From positions 69,741,503-69,805,502 of the forward strand of contig CM043957.1 in NCBI GenBank assembly GCA_014529385.2: a DNA stretch of 64,000 nucleotides. Reading direction: 5' to 3'. The stretch's first letter is position 1. Each line of letters starts with the position of its first letter. The notes beneath the pieces were generated by a model. The model made no database searches. It was given only the letters and a program-made list of their open reading frames with translations, and had not been told where the DNA came from. The stretch comes from Adiantum capillus-veneris. Lineage: Eukaryota; Streptophyta; Polypodiopsida; Polypodiales; Pteridaceae. Below, piece after piece: positions 18,948 to 29,310 of this stretch. Both the position numbers and the translations under genes were made by a program.

Positions 18948-19484
18948 TGTAACAGACTTGGACACTCCAAGTCAAGAATCAACCGCGACAACACCAAATA
19001 ACCACTTCAAAACAATTCACAGATCACAATAGATTTGCACTGGCCCGGTGGAGTTCCGTGCCTAGAGATATTGGCCCCAAAGACTGGCGCCCCTTTCGGT
19101 ATTTCTTTTTATATTAATCAATCATCAAAGTACAAGAGAGCGGTTAGGGTTTCACTCTCAGACTCTGCGTCCAGATGCCCTGAGAAGTGAGGCCCTCACC
19201 ACTAATTTAAAGGTTACAAGGGATGCCCAAAAGCAGAGCCCCAAAAGCTTCAAATCAAAAGCAATTGCTCTCTCTCTCTCTCTCACAAAGAGTCAAAACA
19301 TGAAAGCAAAAGCATTCTCTCTCTCTTTCTCATTTAAGTAGAGAAAAAAGCGAAATTTGTGTCGCTCATCATTTTCCTTTTTTTTTTTTTAATAAATAAT
19401 AATCTGCCTCCGCGATTTCCGGAAATTAGGGTTTTTGGCAGAAATTAGGGTTTCTGTTGTCCGCCACGTCATCACTTTGTGACA
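18948..19484 (-). repeat. R5 5' LTR
   Basis: The 537-bp LTR starts TGTAACAGACTTGG and ends TTTGTGACA. It is about 40 bp shorter than the 3' LTR, mostly from fewer TTAGGG-type units and the A/T tract near 19378. Confidence 0.9.
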
Positions 19485-19489
19485 CGTAT

Positions 19490-19924
19490 GGACGCTCTGG
19501 ATTTTCCACTGACTGATGACATGGTAGACTGTATGGATTTCCGCGTTTTGCGCTAATTGTTGACGTGGTAGCTGTACGAATTTCTGCGATTTACGCTGGC
19601 AGCTTTTGGGCATCGCTTTTGGACCAGGCTTTTCGTGTAAATTGCTTTTGGGCCTAGGGCCTTTAGATATGAGGCCATGGGCTCATTCTTTGGCATGCTT
19701 GTGGATGAAGGTGCAAAGGATGGAGTACCGGCTTGTACTTTGATGATGCAATATAAAGAAAGACTGAAAGGGGCGCCGAGGTTTGGGACCAATACTGTCT
19801 GGGGTGGAATTCCGCCACTCCATGTCGAGTGTCGTCTCTCTCTTTCAACTCAGTTGTTATTGAAGTGCTAAAAGTGTGTTCAGTCTGTTCTTTTCTATTG
19901 GCACATGGTGCCTGTCTTGTGACA
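19490..19924 (+). repeat. R1b 3' LTR, right part
   Basis: It continues the LTR cut at 12987 and ends TGTCTTGTGACA. It carries the conserved TATAAAG and GGGGCGCC block (about 19752-19780). Confidence 0.85.
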
Positions 19925-20110
19925 GTTACACTTGTGGAAAGCGGGAAAGCGTGATCATTTGTCTAAAGATTGCAAATCCAAAAGCAAAGACAGGTTCTAC
20001 AAGGACAAAGGCAAAAGCAAGCTTCACAAGGAAAGTAGTGATAATGATTGAGGGAAGGACAACGAAGAGGCTGCTGGTGTAGTGGAGTCTACACTGGCAA
20101 GGACTTCCGC
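19925..20110 (+). pseudogene. Copia-type gag zinc-knuckle scrap at the R1b border
   Basis: Immediately after R1b, + strand sequence reads like the end of a Ty1/copia nucleocapsid: a CGKR start, then in another frame GKRDHLSKDCK followed by a Lys/Ser-rich stretch and EEAAGVVES. The knuckle is frameshifted and its first Cys pair is incomplete. R1b may therefore have inserted into an older copia element. The fragment is short, so this is tentative. Confidence 0.45.
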
Positions 20111-20805
20111 CTTCTAGTCACGTGGAGACCAACATTGCCACCAACTTCAGCCAGAGAGAGGCTTCTGAGTGACAGAGACGGGCAAATAGTGCTCCGTATA
20201 ATCAATTTGGACCCTTGTGTTAAAGTTCAAGCTATCAGTGTTTGAACATGTGGGTGGGAGTTCATGGCAAATGCATCTGGCAGGGCAGGGAACCAATTAG
20301 ACGTATCTAAAACACTATGTGGATGAGTGCACCAATCCATTGTTGTTGGTCGAATCATGGACAGAGGATGTGTTCCACAATTCATTATCTTGGAGTATTT
20401 TGGACGTGATGTGATCACAGTTCACAAATGGGGATTCTTGGACGTAGTATGGTCTACAATTTAAAATTTCTAAACGGAAACTGATGCTCAAGATGGCATT
20501 CTTCTAAGGTACAAAGTTGAGGGTAGCCAAACTGAGGTGTATCCAGTAAGGAGCTGTTCGTGGGGTGTCCATGGTAGCTTCTTCATCGACTTGGTCTCAC
20601 TATTTATATGTCCATTATGAGCTGCATAGAGGGTGTTAAGAGTTTTGGCATCTCAAGTGAACTGTTTAATGTGATCCTGGTATTTATTTTACTTATTTGT
20701 GAAAGTCTGTGTAGGGCAATTTACTCGTGTGGGTACATATGTGACCCCCTTGCCCCCATTGTATACATATTCAGTTATTCATTGCCAAGGTTGATTGGTT
20801 CAGGA

Positions 20806-20842
<37 letters not shown>

Positions 20843-21527
20843 CCCCCCCCCCCCCCCCCCCCGGTTTCTATGCTTCCGCATCGTCGACTTTGACAAGAAT
20901 ACGTACCATTATAAAAAAGCGTACATCATAGGACATTTTTGATATAAATAGAGACATGGAAGCGTCTATTTACCAAACTCATCATTTGGAGATTCCAACT
21001 TAGTTACTAGCTATTGGCTGTAACCAGTTTACTACTCACTACTACACAATGCTAAAATGTCATAAATGATCATTCGAAAAGAATTTTAAAGTTTTTGCAT
21101 GATTAATATGATGGCATCCAATTTTGATGGAATTAGTTAGTGGACCTCTAGTGCTCTTTTCCTATGCTGCAAACGATTCTAAAGAATTTCTTAACTCCTT
21201 TATGTTTCAATTTGAAGAGTAGTTTCAATGTTCATAGGTGTCAAGTTTCGTTTAGACCTAAGAAGGCACTTAGTGATATTCCTTTTCAATTGTACATGTT
21301 GCACTGGCTTTGTTTTAGTGCATTCCATGTTTAACACCAAACTGTACTAGCACTGGATGCTCGGACGTGTCAACCCTATTTGTTGCCATGCATACATGCA
21401 TTGAAAATTCGGTCTTGAAATTATCCATATCATGGCACAAGTGTTTTACTGCATTTGACTAGTTGTCTTTTGTCTATTTTGGTTGGGATTATGCCTTGGT
21501 TGATTTTTTTGGGCCTTTGTCCTCCAG
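20111..21527. other. No gene recognised
   Basis: AT-rich sequence with one microsatellite (20808-20862). Open frames such as 20608-20931 run through the TC/C tract and have no domain. No splice-supported exon upstream of 21528 could be identified. Confidence 0.5.
20808..20862. repeat. (TC)n(C)n tract
   Basis: About 33 bp of TC units are followed by 22 C. Sequence after it (TATGCTTCCGCATCGTCGACTTTGACAAG) is repeated near 26450-26480 behind another (CT)n tract. Confidence 0.9.
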
Positions 21528-21622
21528 CTCGTTGAAAGTGGAGAGAAGGAAAAGCTGAAGGAGTTGTTGAGGGAGAGGCTTTTTGAGTGTGGATGGAAGG
21601 ACGAGATGAAGGGCCATTGCAG
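21528..21622 (+). CDS. ENY2/SUS1-like exon (gene fragment)
   Basis: A 95-bp exon translates to an ENY2/SUS1 core with [12 protein letters not shown] and [10 protein letters not shown]. The family is small (about 100 residues), works in the SAGA deubiquitinase module and in TREX-2, and links transcription to mRNA export in the nucleus. A pyrimidine tract and CTCCAG acceptor precede the exon, and a GT donor (AG/GTGCTT) follows, leaving phase 2 at an Arg codon, as expected after the CR of the family. I find neither the N-terminal exon nor the exon with the later conserved ITPKGR block within the next 1.1 kb. It may be one exon of a gene with long introns, or a captured or decayed fragment. Confidence 0.7.
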
Positions 21623-22750
21623 GTGCTTATATATGTGACATTTATTTTTTAAGTCGTCCCTCTTGACAAGATCAGACAAAGATTTTGAGGAACATGGCAG
21701 TTGGCAGTGTTTTTCAGACATTATTAGCTAATTCAATGTCAGGAAGTGTTTGAAAGAGAGTCAGACAAGGCCAAAGTTGAACAAGATAAAATCCAAACTT
21801 GTGATAAGGGGATGGGGCAATGACACATTCCTGAGATTGTATTGTATGGCATGATCTCTATCGACGATCGTATGGTAGTTCTACACATGTCCTTAGGTAC
21901 TTCTGCACATGTCATTAGAGTCAGCCTTATAGGTACTTTTTAGAACCTTTCGTTAAAAAAATGTTATTTTCACCTCTTGCCTGTCCCTACCTGTGTCCTT
22001 TAAGACCTTTGCACTTGATAACACCATCAATGCTTGATTCAGGCACACATAGCTCAAGGTAAAGTACAAAGATATATACCATGAGAGAAGACTACGGAGA
22101 AGTGCAGTGCGAAATACAGTATAATGGACCAGACTATTACTTGTTTTTGTTGAGTCTAGTTAATCTTCTCAATAAGAACATTTCTTCAAGTGTATCTTCT
22201 AAAAGTGGAAAGTGTTGCTCATATTGAGCCATGAACTTTGATAGGGGCAACTCATCTCGAGTAGAACTACCAGGAAGCATATTTTTATAAGCTTTTCTAT
22301 GTGAAGGTGGGCAAGGCACGGGTAAATGGAGTTAAGGTTTATAGTAACGAGGCTTAGCAAGGATTTGATGGGTGCTTTGTAACCGGCTGTAGCTTTGGCA
22401 GGTAGGAGGCTTGAACCAAAGAGAGCTTGAAAGATTAGGAATTGAAATAAGCAATTGAGATAAACAATCAACGTTGACAAAATTACCTGCCATGAGAGGC
22501 GGATTTTTCTTGGAGAGTAATTACCCCTGGCTGCCATCGATTGTTGTTCCACGTCCTGTTGTTGTAGCCCTTGTTTATCACTCTCTGCACCGCCAGCCTG
22601 TTGCTTATGTTTTGATGAGATGGCTTAGTTGGTCTGCCATATACTATGTAGTGCATTTTGTGCATTTGGACGTTGCTCTTGTAGAGAAACAGCAGCGGGT
22701 GGGGTAAGCCTCTGTTGTCATTGCTTGTGCGAGCCTCCATCGACAGCTAG
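21623..22750. other. No gene recognised downstream of the ENY2-like exon
   Basis: A possible acceptor (AATGTCAG) at about 21743 is followed by open sequence that does not resemble ENY2. ORFs on - (22137-22319, 22199-22552, 22483-22740) overlap one another and carry no domain I know. Confidence 0.45.
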
Positions 22751-23420
22751 TGTTACAGACCCGGGCATCACGTGCCAAATAACACACAAAACTAGAACAG
22801 ACACTTAACAATTAACACAACTGAAATCTAGAGAGAGATTCCACACAGTAGACACAGAGTGGCAGAGTTTTACTCTCAGATGCAATGGCCCCAAAAGCCT
22901 GGCGTGGGGAGGAGCACTCTCAGAGGAGCAATCTGATTCTTGAGCATGCACTGTCTTCACATGCCAATGAGCATCAACACAAGGTAGTACTTTCTAGCAT
23001 GCATCACACAAAATCCAGTTCCACAATCAGATTTCCACCCACCTATCTCATCTTGTCGGATTTGTCGATATCTAGCATAGTGATGTTAATCTATCGTACT
23101 GATCCTTTATAGATGTCTTGATACACTAAGAACACATACCTAGCACTAGATTAGATGCTTCACAAATGCTTTCAGAGATGCAGTCACAAGACATAAAACA
23201 TAAACTTGACCCATTTGGATGGCGCTCAAAGCACAATCTGCCTGAACAGAGTTAAATTTTAAACAATTCTGAGACTACAGCTTGCATCGTTTAGAGGATT
23301 CCATATGCAACTAAACGATCCCGAGACCGTAGCTTGCGCCGTTTAGAGGTTCATCAAACAATATTGAAAGAGCATTCAAACCAGTATCAAACAAATTTCA
23401 CAAACCCAAAATGATTTTGC
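22751..23420 (-). mobile_element. Degenerate R1-like LTR and internal fragment
   Basis: From 22751 (TGTTACAGACCCGGGCATCACGTGCC) sequence follows the R1 LTR on - for about 160 bp (CACAGAGTGGC, ATGGCCCCAAAAGCCTGGCG), then diverges. From about 23100 it resembles R1a 9770-9900 and, at 23280-23360, has two copies of the ACTAAACGATCCCGAGACCGTAGCTTGCG-like motif (quoted in part). The middle of the element is lost. Confidence 0.6.
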
Positions 23421-24975
23421 TACCGCTTTTGTAGTTAAGACACTTAAATCTTTTTGTTTTCAGAATACTGTTTGGGTATTGTTTGGCCTTGTTTTGGTGC
23501 TGACTCAGAGGACTACTTATTTACCATCCTGGTTCAAAGTAATGGTATGATTGCAGTTATGAATGGTAGTATCATTCTGATGATTCCATGGCATTTCCAA
23601 ACGTACGCAACGGTGTCCTAACTGCATAATGTGGAAGTCAATTTGCCATGGTATCCTTGAATGGTGATATGAAGAGCACCAATGAGAGGAACAATTGTAT
23701 TGGTATCTCTTGTAGCTAGCTCTGCTTCAATGCCTCCAACAAATTAGTCATAATCAAAATTCATGGTTTTCAAAAATCTGGATGTTTGAAGTTTTCATTG
23801 GCTCCAAGATCATAGAAGATGAGTGCCTTGTTGCCATGGATGTTTCCATAAGCTCTTCATAATTCTTATCGGGTGTAGTAATTGCATAGATATCCGGAAC
23901 AAGTTCCTCTGTGGGTTTTGCCTTCTTGGCGGGAGGTCGCTCAAGAGTTTTATACCCTGGATGTGGACAATGATAGGAAAGTTTTATCCCCTTCTTGTTG
24001 CAAAGTTTCTTGTTGGCGGGTAGTAAGTCGAGGTCGTGCAGGTTGAGTTAACGTGCTGCGAGAATCCTTGGAATTAGACTGTTGTTATCGAGGACTTTTT
24101 TAAGGAACGTATTCAGGTTCAAATGTAAATTCAAGTTTTCCCTTCATCAATTTGTAACAGATGTCAAAAAGAGACCCTACAAAGGAGGGGAAAGCCCCAA
24201 AGTTAGGGAAATCTTTGACTTAACCTCCCCCTCACCCACAGGGCACCCCCTTTCTCAAGGGGCACATGGACACATGTCAGGCTCTCCCTATGTTTAGCCT
24301 CATGGTGTGCTTAAATCCTATTGGCTTGGCTAAAGAGGGGTCCAATGAGATTCTAGTTCAATTCAATAAATATCTAGATATTTTCAAGTTCTCTCTCTCA
24401 AAGAGGTAAGGAGGACACTTGTCCTAATGCTAGCCATACATTATGCATGTGATTGGCTAGGCTTAGAGGGGTCCAATGAGCTTCAAGCTTGAGCTACAAG
24501 GAGGGACCGACAAAGCAAGCAAGGGGTGTGCTTGGGGGTATACATTCTCTCACACACTCATTTTTCACACATTCTCACTTGATGAAAGTGCAAGAACTCC
24601 ATCTCCTTTTCGAAGCTTGTTGAGAAGTTAAGAGCCTACACCAACACTCTTGGCTATGAAATGCAAATCCAACTAAGAGCTATGCTTCAATGCTTAAGCT
24701 TGCCATCTTCTCAGTCTTCATAACTATGCTATTATGCTATGCTAAGCAAGAAGAGTAATGATAAGTGAGGAACTATTTCTTTCTCCTATGAACGATTCTT
24801 CTTCCTCTTCCCTACCCTCCTTCCCCGCTAGCTCTCTCCACCTTCGAAGGTGTTTCAGGCCTTGGGACTGAGACCGGGGATGGTTAAGGCTTTAAGTTTA
24901 TGTTATGCTCGTGATGCATGAAGCTTTCCATCTTCATAGCATCACCAAGATCACAAGGAACACAAAGATTGTTCT
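23421..24975. other. No gene recognised
   Basis: Mostly unique, AT-rich sequence. Two similar stretches with GGGGTCCAATGAG (about 24339 and 24467) and GGCTTGGCTAAAG/GGCTAGGCTTAG suggest an old local duplication. No domain was seen in any frame. Confidence 0.45.
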
Positions 24976-26086
24976 ACACCCACTATTGGCAACGTTAGTG
25001 GGGATGTCGTGGTATTTAGTCAATACTATGCATGATGGAGCTGATGGTTATATTGTCTTGTGGGTGACTACCATGGGGCTATACCTTGCACTTTCCTTCA
25101 AGGGTGAATCTGGGCTTATCGTGGATTCATCTAGGTATATTCTTTAGTCGTATTGCGGACATGCAAACTTCACATTGTGAAGTTTTCGTCCGAGTTACGA
25201 CCAGTTGATATTGTGCTAATTCTTTCTATCTTTTGTGGTGTGTATGCCCTATCAACTACCTCATTTTTGTGCTAATTTTTCCGATTTGATGCTTCTTTTA
25301 GTGCTAGGCTTCATTATGGTTGAGTCTGCCCCGGAGTCATGACAGAAACTCAGCATGCTGAACTTTGTGTTGATGTATGCTCATGTGTGTGTGCGTGTGG
25401 TGTGTGTTGTGTTGGGGAGCATATGTTAGTACCTAGTTCTACACCCACTATTGGGCACTGACGATGTTAGTGGGGATGTCGTGGTATTTAGTCAATACTA
25501 TGCATGATGGAGCTGATGGTTATATTGTCTTGTGGGTGACTACCATGGGGCTATACCTTGCACTTTCCTTCAAGGGTGAATCTGGGCTTATCCTGGATTC
25601 ATCTAGGTATATTCTTTAGTCGTATTGCGGACATGCAGACTTCACATTGTGAAGTTTTCGTCCGAGTTACGACCAATTGATATTGTGCTAATTCTTTCTA
25701 TCTTTTGTGGTGCGTATGCCCTATCAAGTACCTCATTTTGGTGCTAATTTTTCCGATTTAATGCTTCTTTTAGTGCTAGGCTTCATTATGGTTGAGTCTG
25801 CCCCGGAGTCATGACAGAAACTCAGCATGCTGAACTTTGTGTTGATGTATGCTCATGTGTGTGTGCGTGTGGTGTGTGTTGTGTTGGGGAGCATATGTTA
25901 GTACCTAGTTCTACACCCACTATTGGGCACTGACGACGTTAGTGGGGATGTCGTGGTATTTAGTCAATACTATGCATGATGGAGCTGATGGTTATATTGT
26001 CTTGTGGGTGACTACCATGGGGCTATACCTTGCACTTTCCTTCAAGGGTGAATCTGGGCTTATCCTGGATTCATCTAGGTATATAT
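24976..26086 (+). repeat. Tandem repeat, unit about 470 bp, 2.4 copies
   Basis: Copies start at ACACCCACTATTGG: 24976-25440 (465 bp), 25441-25912 (472 bp) and a partial copy 25913-26086. Copies differ by few bases and small indels near the start. Each full unit has a TG-rich run (TCATGTGTGTGTGCGTGTGG) and a short inverted repeat (CTTCACATTGTGAAG). A 48-codon open stretch (WYLVNTMHDGADGYIVLWV) is repeated in each copy but matches no family known to me. It may be a young satellite seed or a tandemly duplicated LTR. Confidence 0.85.
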
Positions 26087-26187
26087 ATGTATTATACCAA
26101 GTCTCTCTTTATGGGAGAATCTATAATACAAAAGCCTATCGGAGGGGGGATCGGCTCCACATAAATCCGGTTCTCAACTGTTGTCAA

Positions 26188-26190
<3 letters not shown>

Positions 26191-26229
<39 letters not shown>
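26191..26229. repeat. (CT)n microsatellite
   Basis: About 19 uninterrupted CT units. Confidence 0.95.
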
Positions 26230-26232
<3 letters not shown>

Positions 26233-26407
26233 AAAGTATTGTTTATGCCAAGTTAATTAAGTATAATGGTTATGTTGCTATCGCTAATTAAGTTCACCCT
26301 CTATGTTCTCAAAGTAGTCTCACAAAAATGCTCTCTTTAATTCTCCTAATTCCGCTATTCTCAAAGTTCATGGACCATTTCTATTACATTGATATCAGAG
26401 CTATTGG

Positions 26408-26410
<3 letters not shown>

Positions 26411-26438
<28 letters not shown>
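26411..26438. repeat. (CT)n microsatellite beside a primer-site-like motif
   Basis: About 14 CT units, 15 bp after TGATATCAGAGC (26391-26402), which resembles a tRNA-Met primer site. Confidence 0.9.
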
Positions 26439-26564
26439 CCCTTGGTCTCTACGCTTCCGCATCGTCCACTTTGACAAGTTATCAGAGCGAGGTCGTGCCT
26501 GAAGAGCCTTGGCGTGGAGGAGCAACCCAACTTTGGAGCCTTGCCATGGAACTTGTTATGACAT

Positions 26565-27180
26565 TGTCACAAGTTGGTGACGTGGCAACCCAACTAAATA
26601 GGGGACCATTATAAAGATACAAAGTGGCCGAACTTTGGAGTATAAGGGGCCAAGAAACCATGCTGATGTGGCAGTTGTTCGTGAATTACGAAAATCCATG
26701 ATGACGTGGCACATTGTACGGACAGGTCGGCGATTTGCGAAAACAACCCTATGGTCGCATGCTTTTCATACCTGGTGCTTTTGAGGCCAAGCTTTTCATT
26801 CCTGATGCTTTTGGGCCAAGGGCCTTTAAGAGAAGGGGCACAATGATTTTGGGGCCAGTGATCAGGGAGTGGAACTCTGCCACTCCATGTCTACCATGTG
26901 GACTCTCTCTCTCTCTCCATACCATACTGGCACGACATAGGAACCGTCCCGGATACTGATGTATATGTATATGATGCCTTGACTATTAGAGAGCTCCATT
27001 GTATCAGCTCACCCTTTGTCTTCCCTTTGTATCAGCTTTCACCCCACCCCTACCCACTATTTTCTTTTCAGTTCTTTGTACTTTTTGTACCCAGATCTGG
27101 TATTAGATTCATCACATGTAACCTTTTGGTCTCATAGGTCATTTTGGCCTTTTGAAGACGTTAATAGTACATTTCATTTC

Positions 27181-27229
<49 letters not shown>

Positions 27230-27303
27230 CCCCCCCCCATAGTTGTTTTGAAGTGCTAAAAGTCTATTGTAGTCTTTTCTTTTCATGGTGCCCTCCGGTT
27301 ACA
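26565..27303 (+). repeat. Solo R1-like LTR (TSD GACAT)
   Basis: The 739-bp LTR starts TGTCACAAGTTGGTGACG and ends CCGGTTACA, with exact GACAT repeats (26560-26564 and 27304-27308). Segments such as TGATGACGTGGCAC, GGGCCAAGGGCCTTTAAGAG and GAAGTGCTAAAAGT match the R1b LTR. It carries a (CT)n(C)n tract (27184-27238). The flanking sequence, once joined, looks like decayed R1 internal sequence (TATCAGAGCGAGGTCGTGCC at 26479 and CAAGCTTTCAAG at 27309). Confidence 0.8.
27184..27238. repeat. (TC)n(C)n tract
   Basis: About 43 bp of TC units followed by 12 C, inside the solo LTR. Confidence 0.93.
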
Positions 27304-27419
27304 GACATGCAAGCTTTCAAGTACTTTTGCTTGAAGCTACCTGACATCCTTATTTGAAGTGCAACTTCTTACAGAATGGGACAATCAGATTTTCGTCCAG
27401 TCATCTCTTCTGAATTGGA

Positions 27420-27984
27420 GCTCTTGATATTTTGGCGTAGCAGTAATAGTGATCACATCCACATCTCATTGATCTCTAGCAAGTGCCTTGATGCACTAAG
27501 ACCATGTACCTAGGCAATCTCATCCAATTTGGAACGATTGATGCACCAGATCATATGCTTCACAAAATGCTTTACAAATGACACAAAGTTCACATGTGCA
27601 TGCATTTAACGTAAAGACATCCAGGTACAATCAAACGCTTCCCATTTTGAAGTCTGCGTCGTTTAGAGGGTTCTATATGCAACCAAATGCTCCCAAGACC
27701 GCAACTTGCGTCATTCAAAGGTTTCCATCTACAACAAAATGCTCCGTAGACCATAGCCCGTGTCGTTTAGAGGATAAAAGATCTGAGGCATGACAAGCGG
27801 TAGCATAAAATTCAGGAATCATTGAAAGTTCTGCAGGATAGTCAAATTTTGTCGAGGATGCTTCGAAAGTATGTGGCGAAGTTCGTCGACAAGAGATTGC
27901 ACTTACTCATTAGAATTGAAAAGTGGCATCTTGTGTGTTCTAGAAGGACGTTTTTTTTTGAATAAACGATTGATCTGATACCAC
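27420..27984 (-). mobile_element. R1-like internal region fragment with primer site
   Basis: It follows R1a internal sequence on - (AGGCAATCTCATCCAATT at 27511, three CAA..CGCT..CC/GCGTCGTTTAGAGG-type motifs at 27630-27775). It ends in a primer-site-like ATCTGATACCA (27973-27983) next to an LTR. No coding domain is seen. Confidence 0.65.
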
Positions 27985-28283
27985 TGTTACAAACGCGGGC
28001 ACCATGCGCCAAATAATAGACAAAATTGAAACGCACTTTTAGTGTTGAACACAATTGAAATTGCAAGAGAGAGAGATTCTACATAGTAGACACGGAGTGG
28101 TGGAGTGGCACTCGTAGATGCAATGGCCCTAAAACTCTGGTGCCTTTTCTGCAAATCCAACGGCAATTTACGGGCTGCTCACGTCAGATTTTGGTCCTTC
28201 GTCTGGGTGTTCTCCCGAGTCCCTGTCAGCCTCTACTATCCCATTAAGGTGCCTAGGGTCATGCCACATCATCAGCTGTGACA
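27985..28283 (-). repeat. R1-like LTR, short form
   Basis: It starts TGTTACAAACGCGGGCACCATGCGCC and ends CAGCTGTGACA. The first ~150 bp align with R1 LTRs; the rest is shorter, without TTAGGG motifs. It serves as the 5' LTR of the - strand fragment at 27420-27984. Confidence 0.65.
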
Positions 28284-29085
28284 GCTAGCTGTCACAATCA
28301 TAATCTCTTGGGAAATTGCTTCACTTTGTTCGGAAGAGGGAAGACATCATACAGTGATGCTTGTTGCCACCATCAGTGGCTGACTCCGCCGTTAATGTCA
28401 TCGTCACGACCAATGCTGCAGCTGCTCTGCTACAGACGCCGCCAATGTTGCTGACGCCTCCACCTCTCCCGATTGCTGCTGCTCTCTTGTCATGCGCTCT
28501 CCCCTTTTTTGTGTATGTTGTTTTCTTGTTTTATCTTCTTTTTCATTTGCTTTTTTGTTTATTTTCTGCGCACTCACACATTTGCTTTGGGGGGGAGTGT
28601 GTTTGGATGGGTGGTTGTGTGTGTGGTATGCGTGAAGTTTTCAGCAGTTGAGTCGCCCATGGGGAGACTGGTCGGGGGCCAGAGTCCCTCACTCTTTGGT
28701 ACTGCCCTCTCATTTGATCTGGAAGAGGAGTTGGAGCCTCCTTCACAATGTCTATGGCTTGTCAGAAGGACTGCATTTTATTTTAGTGTGGGGCATGGAG
28801 TGATTATGTTTTGTGATGACTGGTGTAGTGGCCTCTGCTTGTGGCATGGGTTTGCTAAATTTTCCTTGCGTTTCCACCCACATGGTTCACCTCCTGCTGT
28901 TGCTACTTGTCTAGCCTTCTCGGTTTTGCCAGTTACCCCTTCAGTTTGGCTACGTACGTCGTATTCTTCTCTAGCTCGACAAGTGCCTTGTTAAGAATTG
29001 CAACACCTTGGGCTTATTGTCTGTACTGTAAAATTTATGAAAGATAATTAACCATGTTGGGATGCAAGCAGACCATGTTTGATTG

Positions 29086-29310
29086 ATCGTGAACTGCATA
29101 GTGTTTATGCGTTGGGTGGCAGTTATGCATCTGGGTACCCTTCTTGGTTGCTTTTCTATAGTCAGTGACCAGGCATGGTGGAGGTGGAAGAAACAGTATG
29201 GCATAAACACCATGCATCGTGAACTGCATGGTGTTTATGCGTTGGGTGGCAGTTATGCATCTGGGGACCCTTCTTGGTTGCTTTTCTATTGTCAGCAACC
29301 AGGCATCGGA
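29086..29310. repeat. Tandem duplication, unit 130 bp
   Basis: Sequence from GATCGTGAACTGCATAGTG (29086) recurs from 29216 with a few substitutions; the second copy is truncated near 29310. Confidence 0.85.

Larger units (their letters stand above)
12988..19484 (-). mobile_element. R5: Ty3 chromovirus (TSD CGTAT)
   Basis: LTRs are 12988-13565 and 18948-19484, a primer site is at 18935-18946 and a polypurine tract at 13566-13577. The exact TSD CGTAT (12983-12987 and 19485-19489) shows insertion into the R1b 3' LTR. From right to left on - it encodes gag with a zinc knuckle, a protease remnant, reverse transcriptase, RNase H, integrase and a C-terminal chromodomain. This order and the chromodomain define a chromovirus. 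Several stops and frameshifts inactivate it. Its LTR core resembles that of R1. Confidence 0.9.
1..19924 (+). mobile_element. R1b: non-autonomous LTR retrotransposon, outer shell of the nest
   Basis: The 5' LTR runs off the left edge (about 45 bp missing, judged from the 3' LTR). A tRNA-Met primer site follows at 627-638, the internal region is at 639-1244 and 11675-12673, a polypurine tract lies at 12662-12673, and the 3' LTR is at 12674-12987 and 19490-19924. R2 splits the internal region and R5 splits the 3' LTR. Sequence on the two sides of each insertion joins perfectly when compared with the second copy of the family (R1a). The internal region of about 1.6 kb encodes no gag, protease, reverse transcriptase or integrase that I can recognise. 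It is much longer than a typical TRIM and shorter than typical LARDs. Confidence 0.85.

Noticed and set aside
21741-21830. Possible next exon of the ENY2-like gene (acceptor at 21743)
   Set aside because: Phase fits, but the translation has none of the conserved ENY2 residues.
22137-22740. ORFs on - (60-117 codons)
   Set aside because: They overlap each other in different frames and have no recognisable domain or splice signals.
24905-25147. 80-codon ORF on +
   Set aside because: It lies at the start of the tandem repeat and is simply repeated with it; no family match.
28473-28994. 173-codon ORF with a LINE-like patch (VGHGVIMFCDDWCSG)
   Set aside because: Only one weak patch resembles the region downstream of LINE reverse transcriptases, and the N-terminus is low-complexity; no other LINE motif is near.
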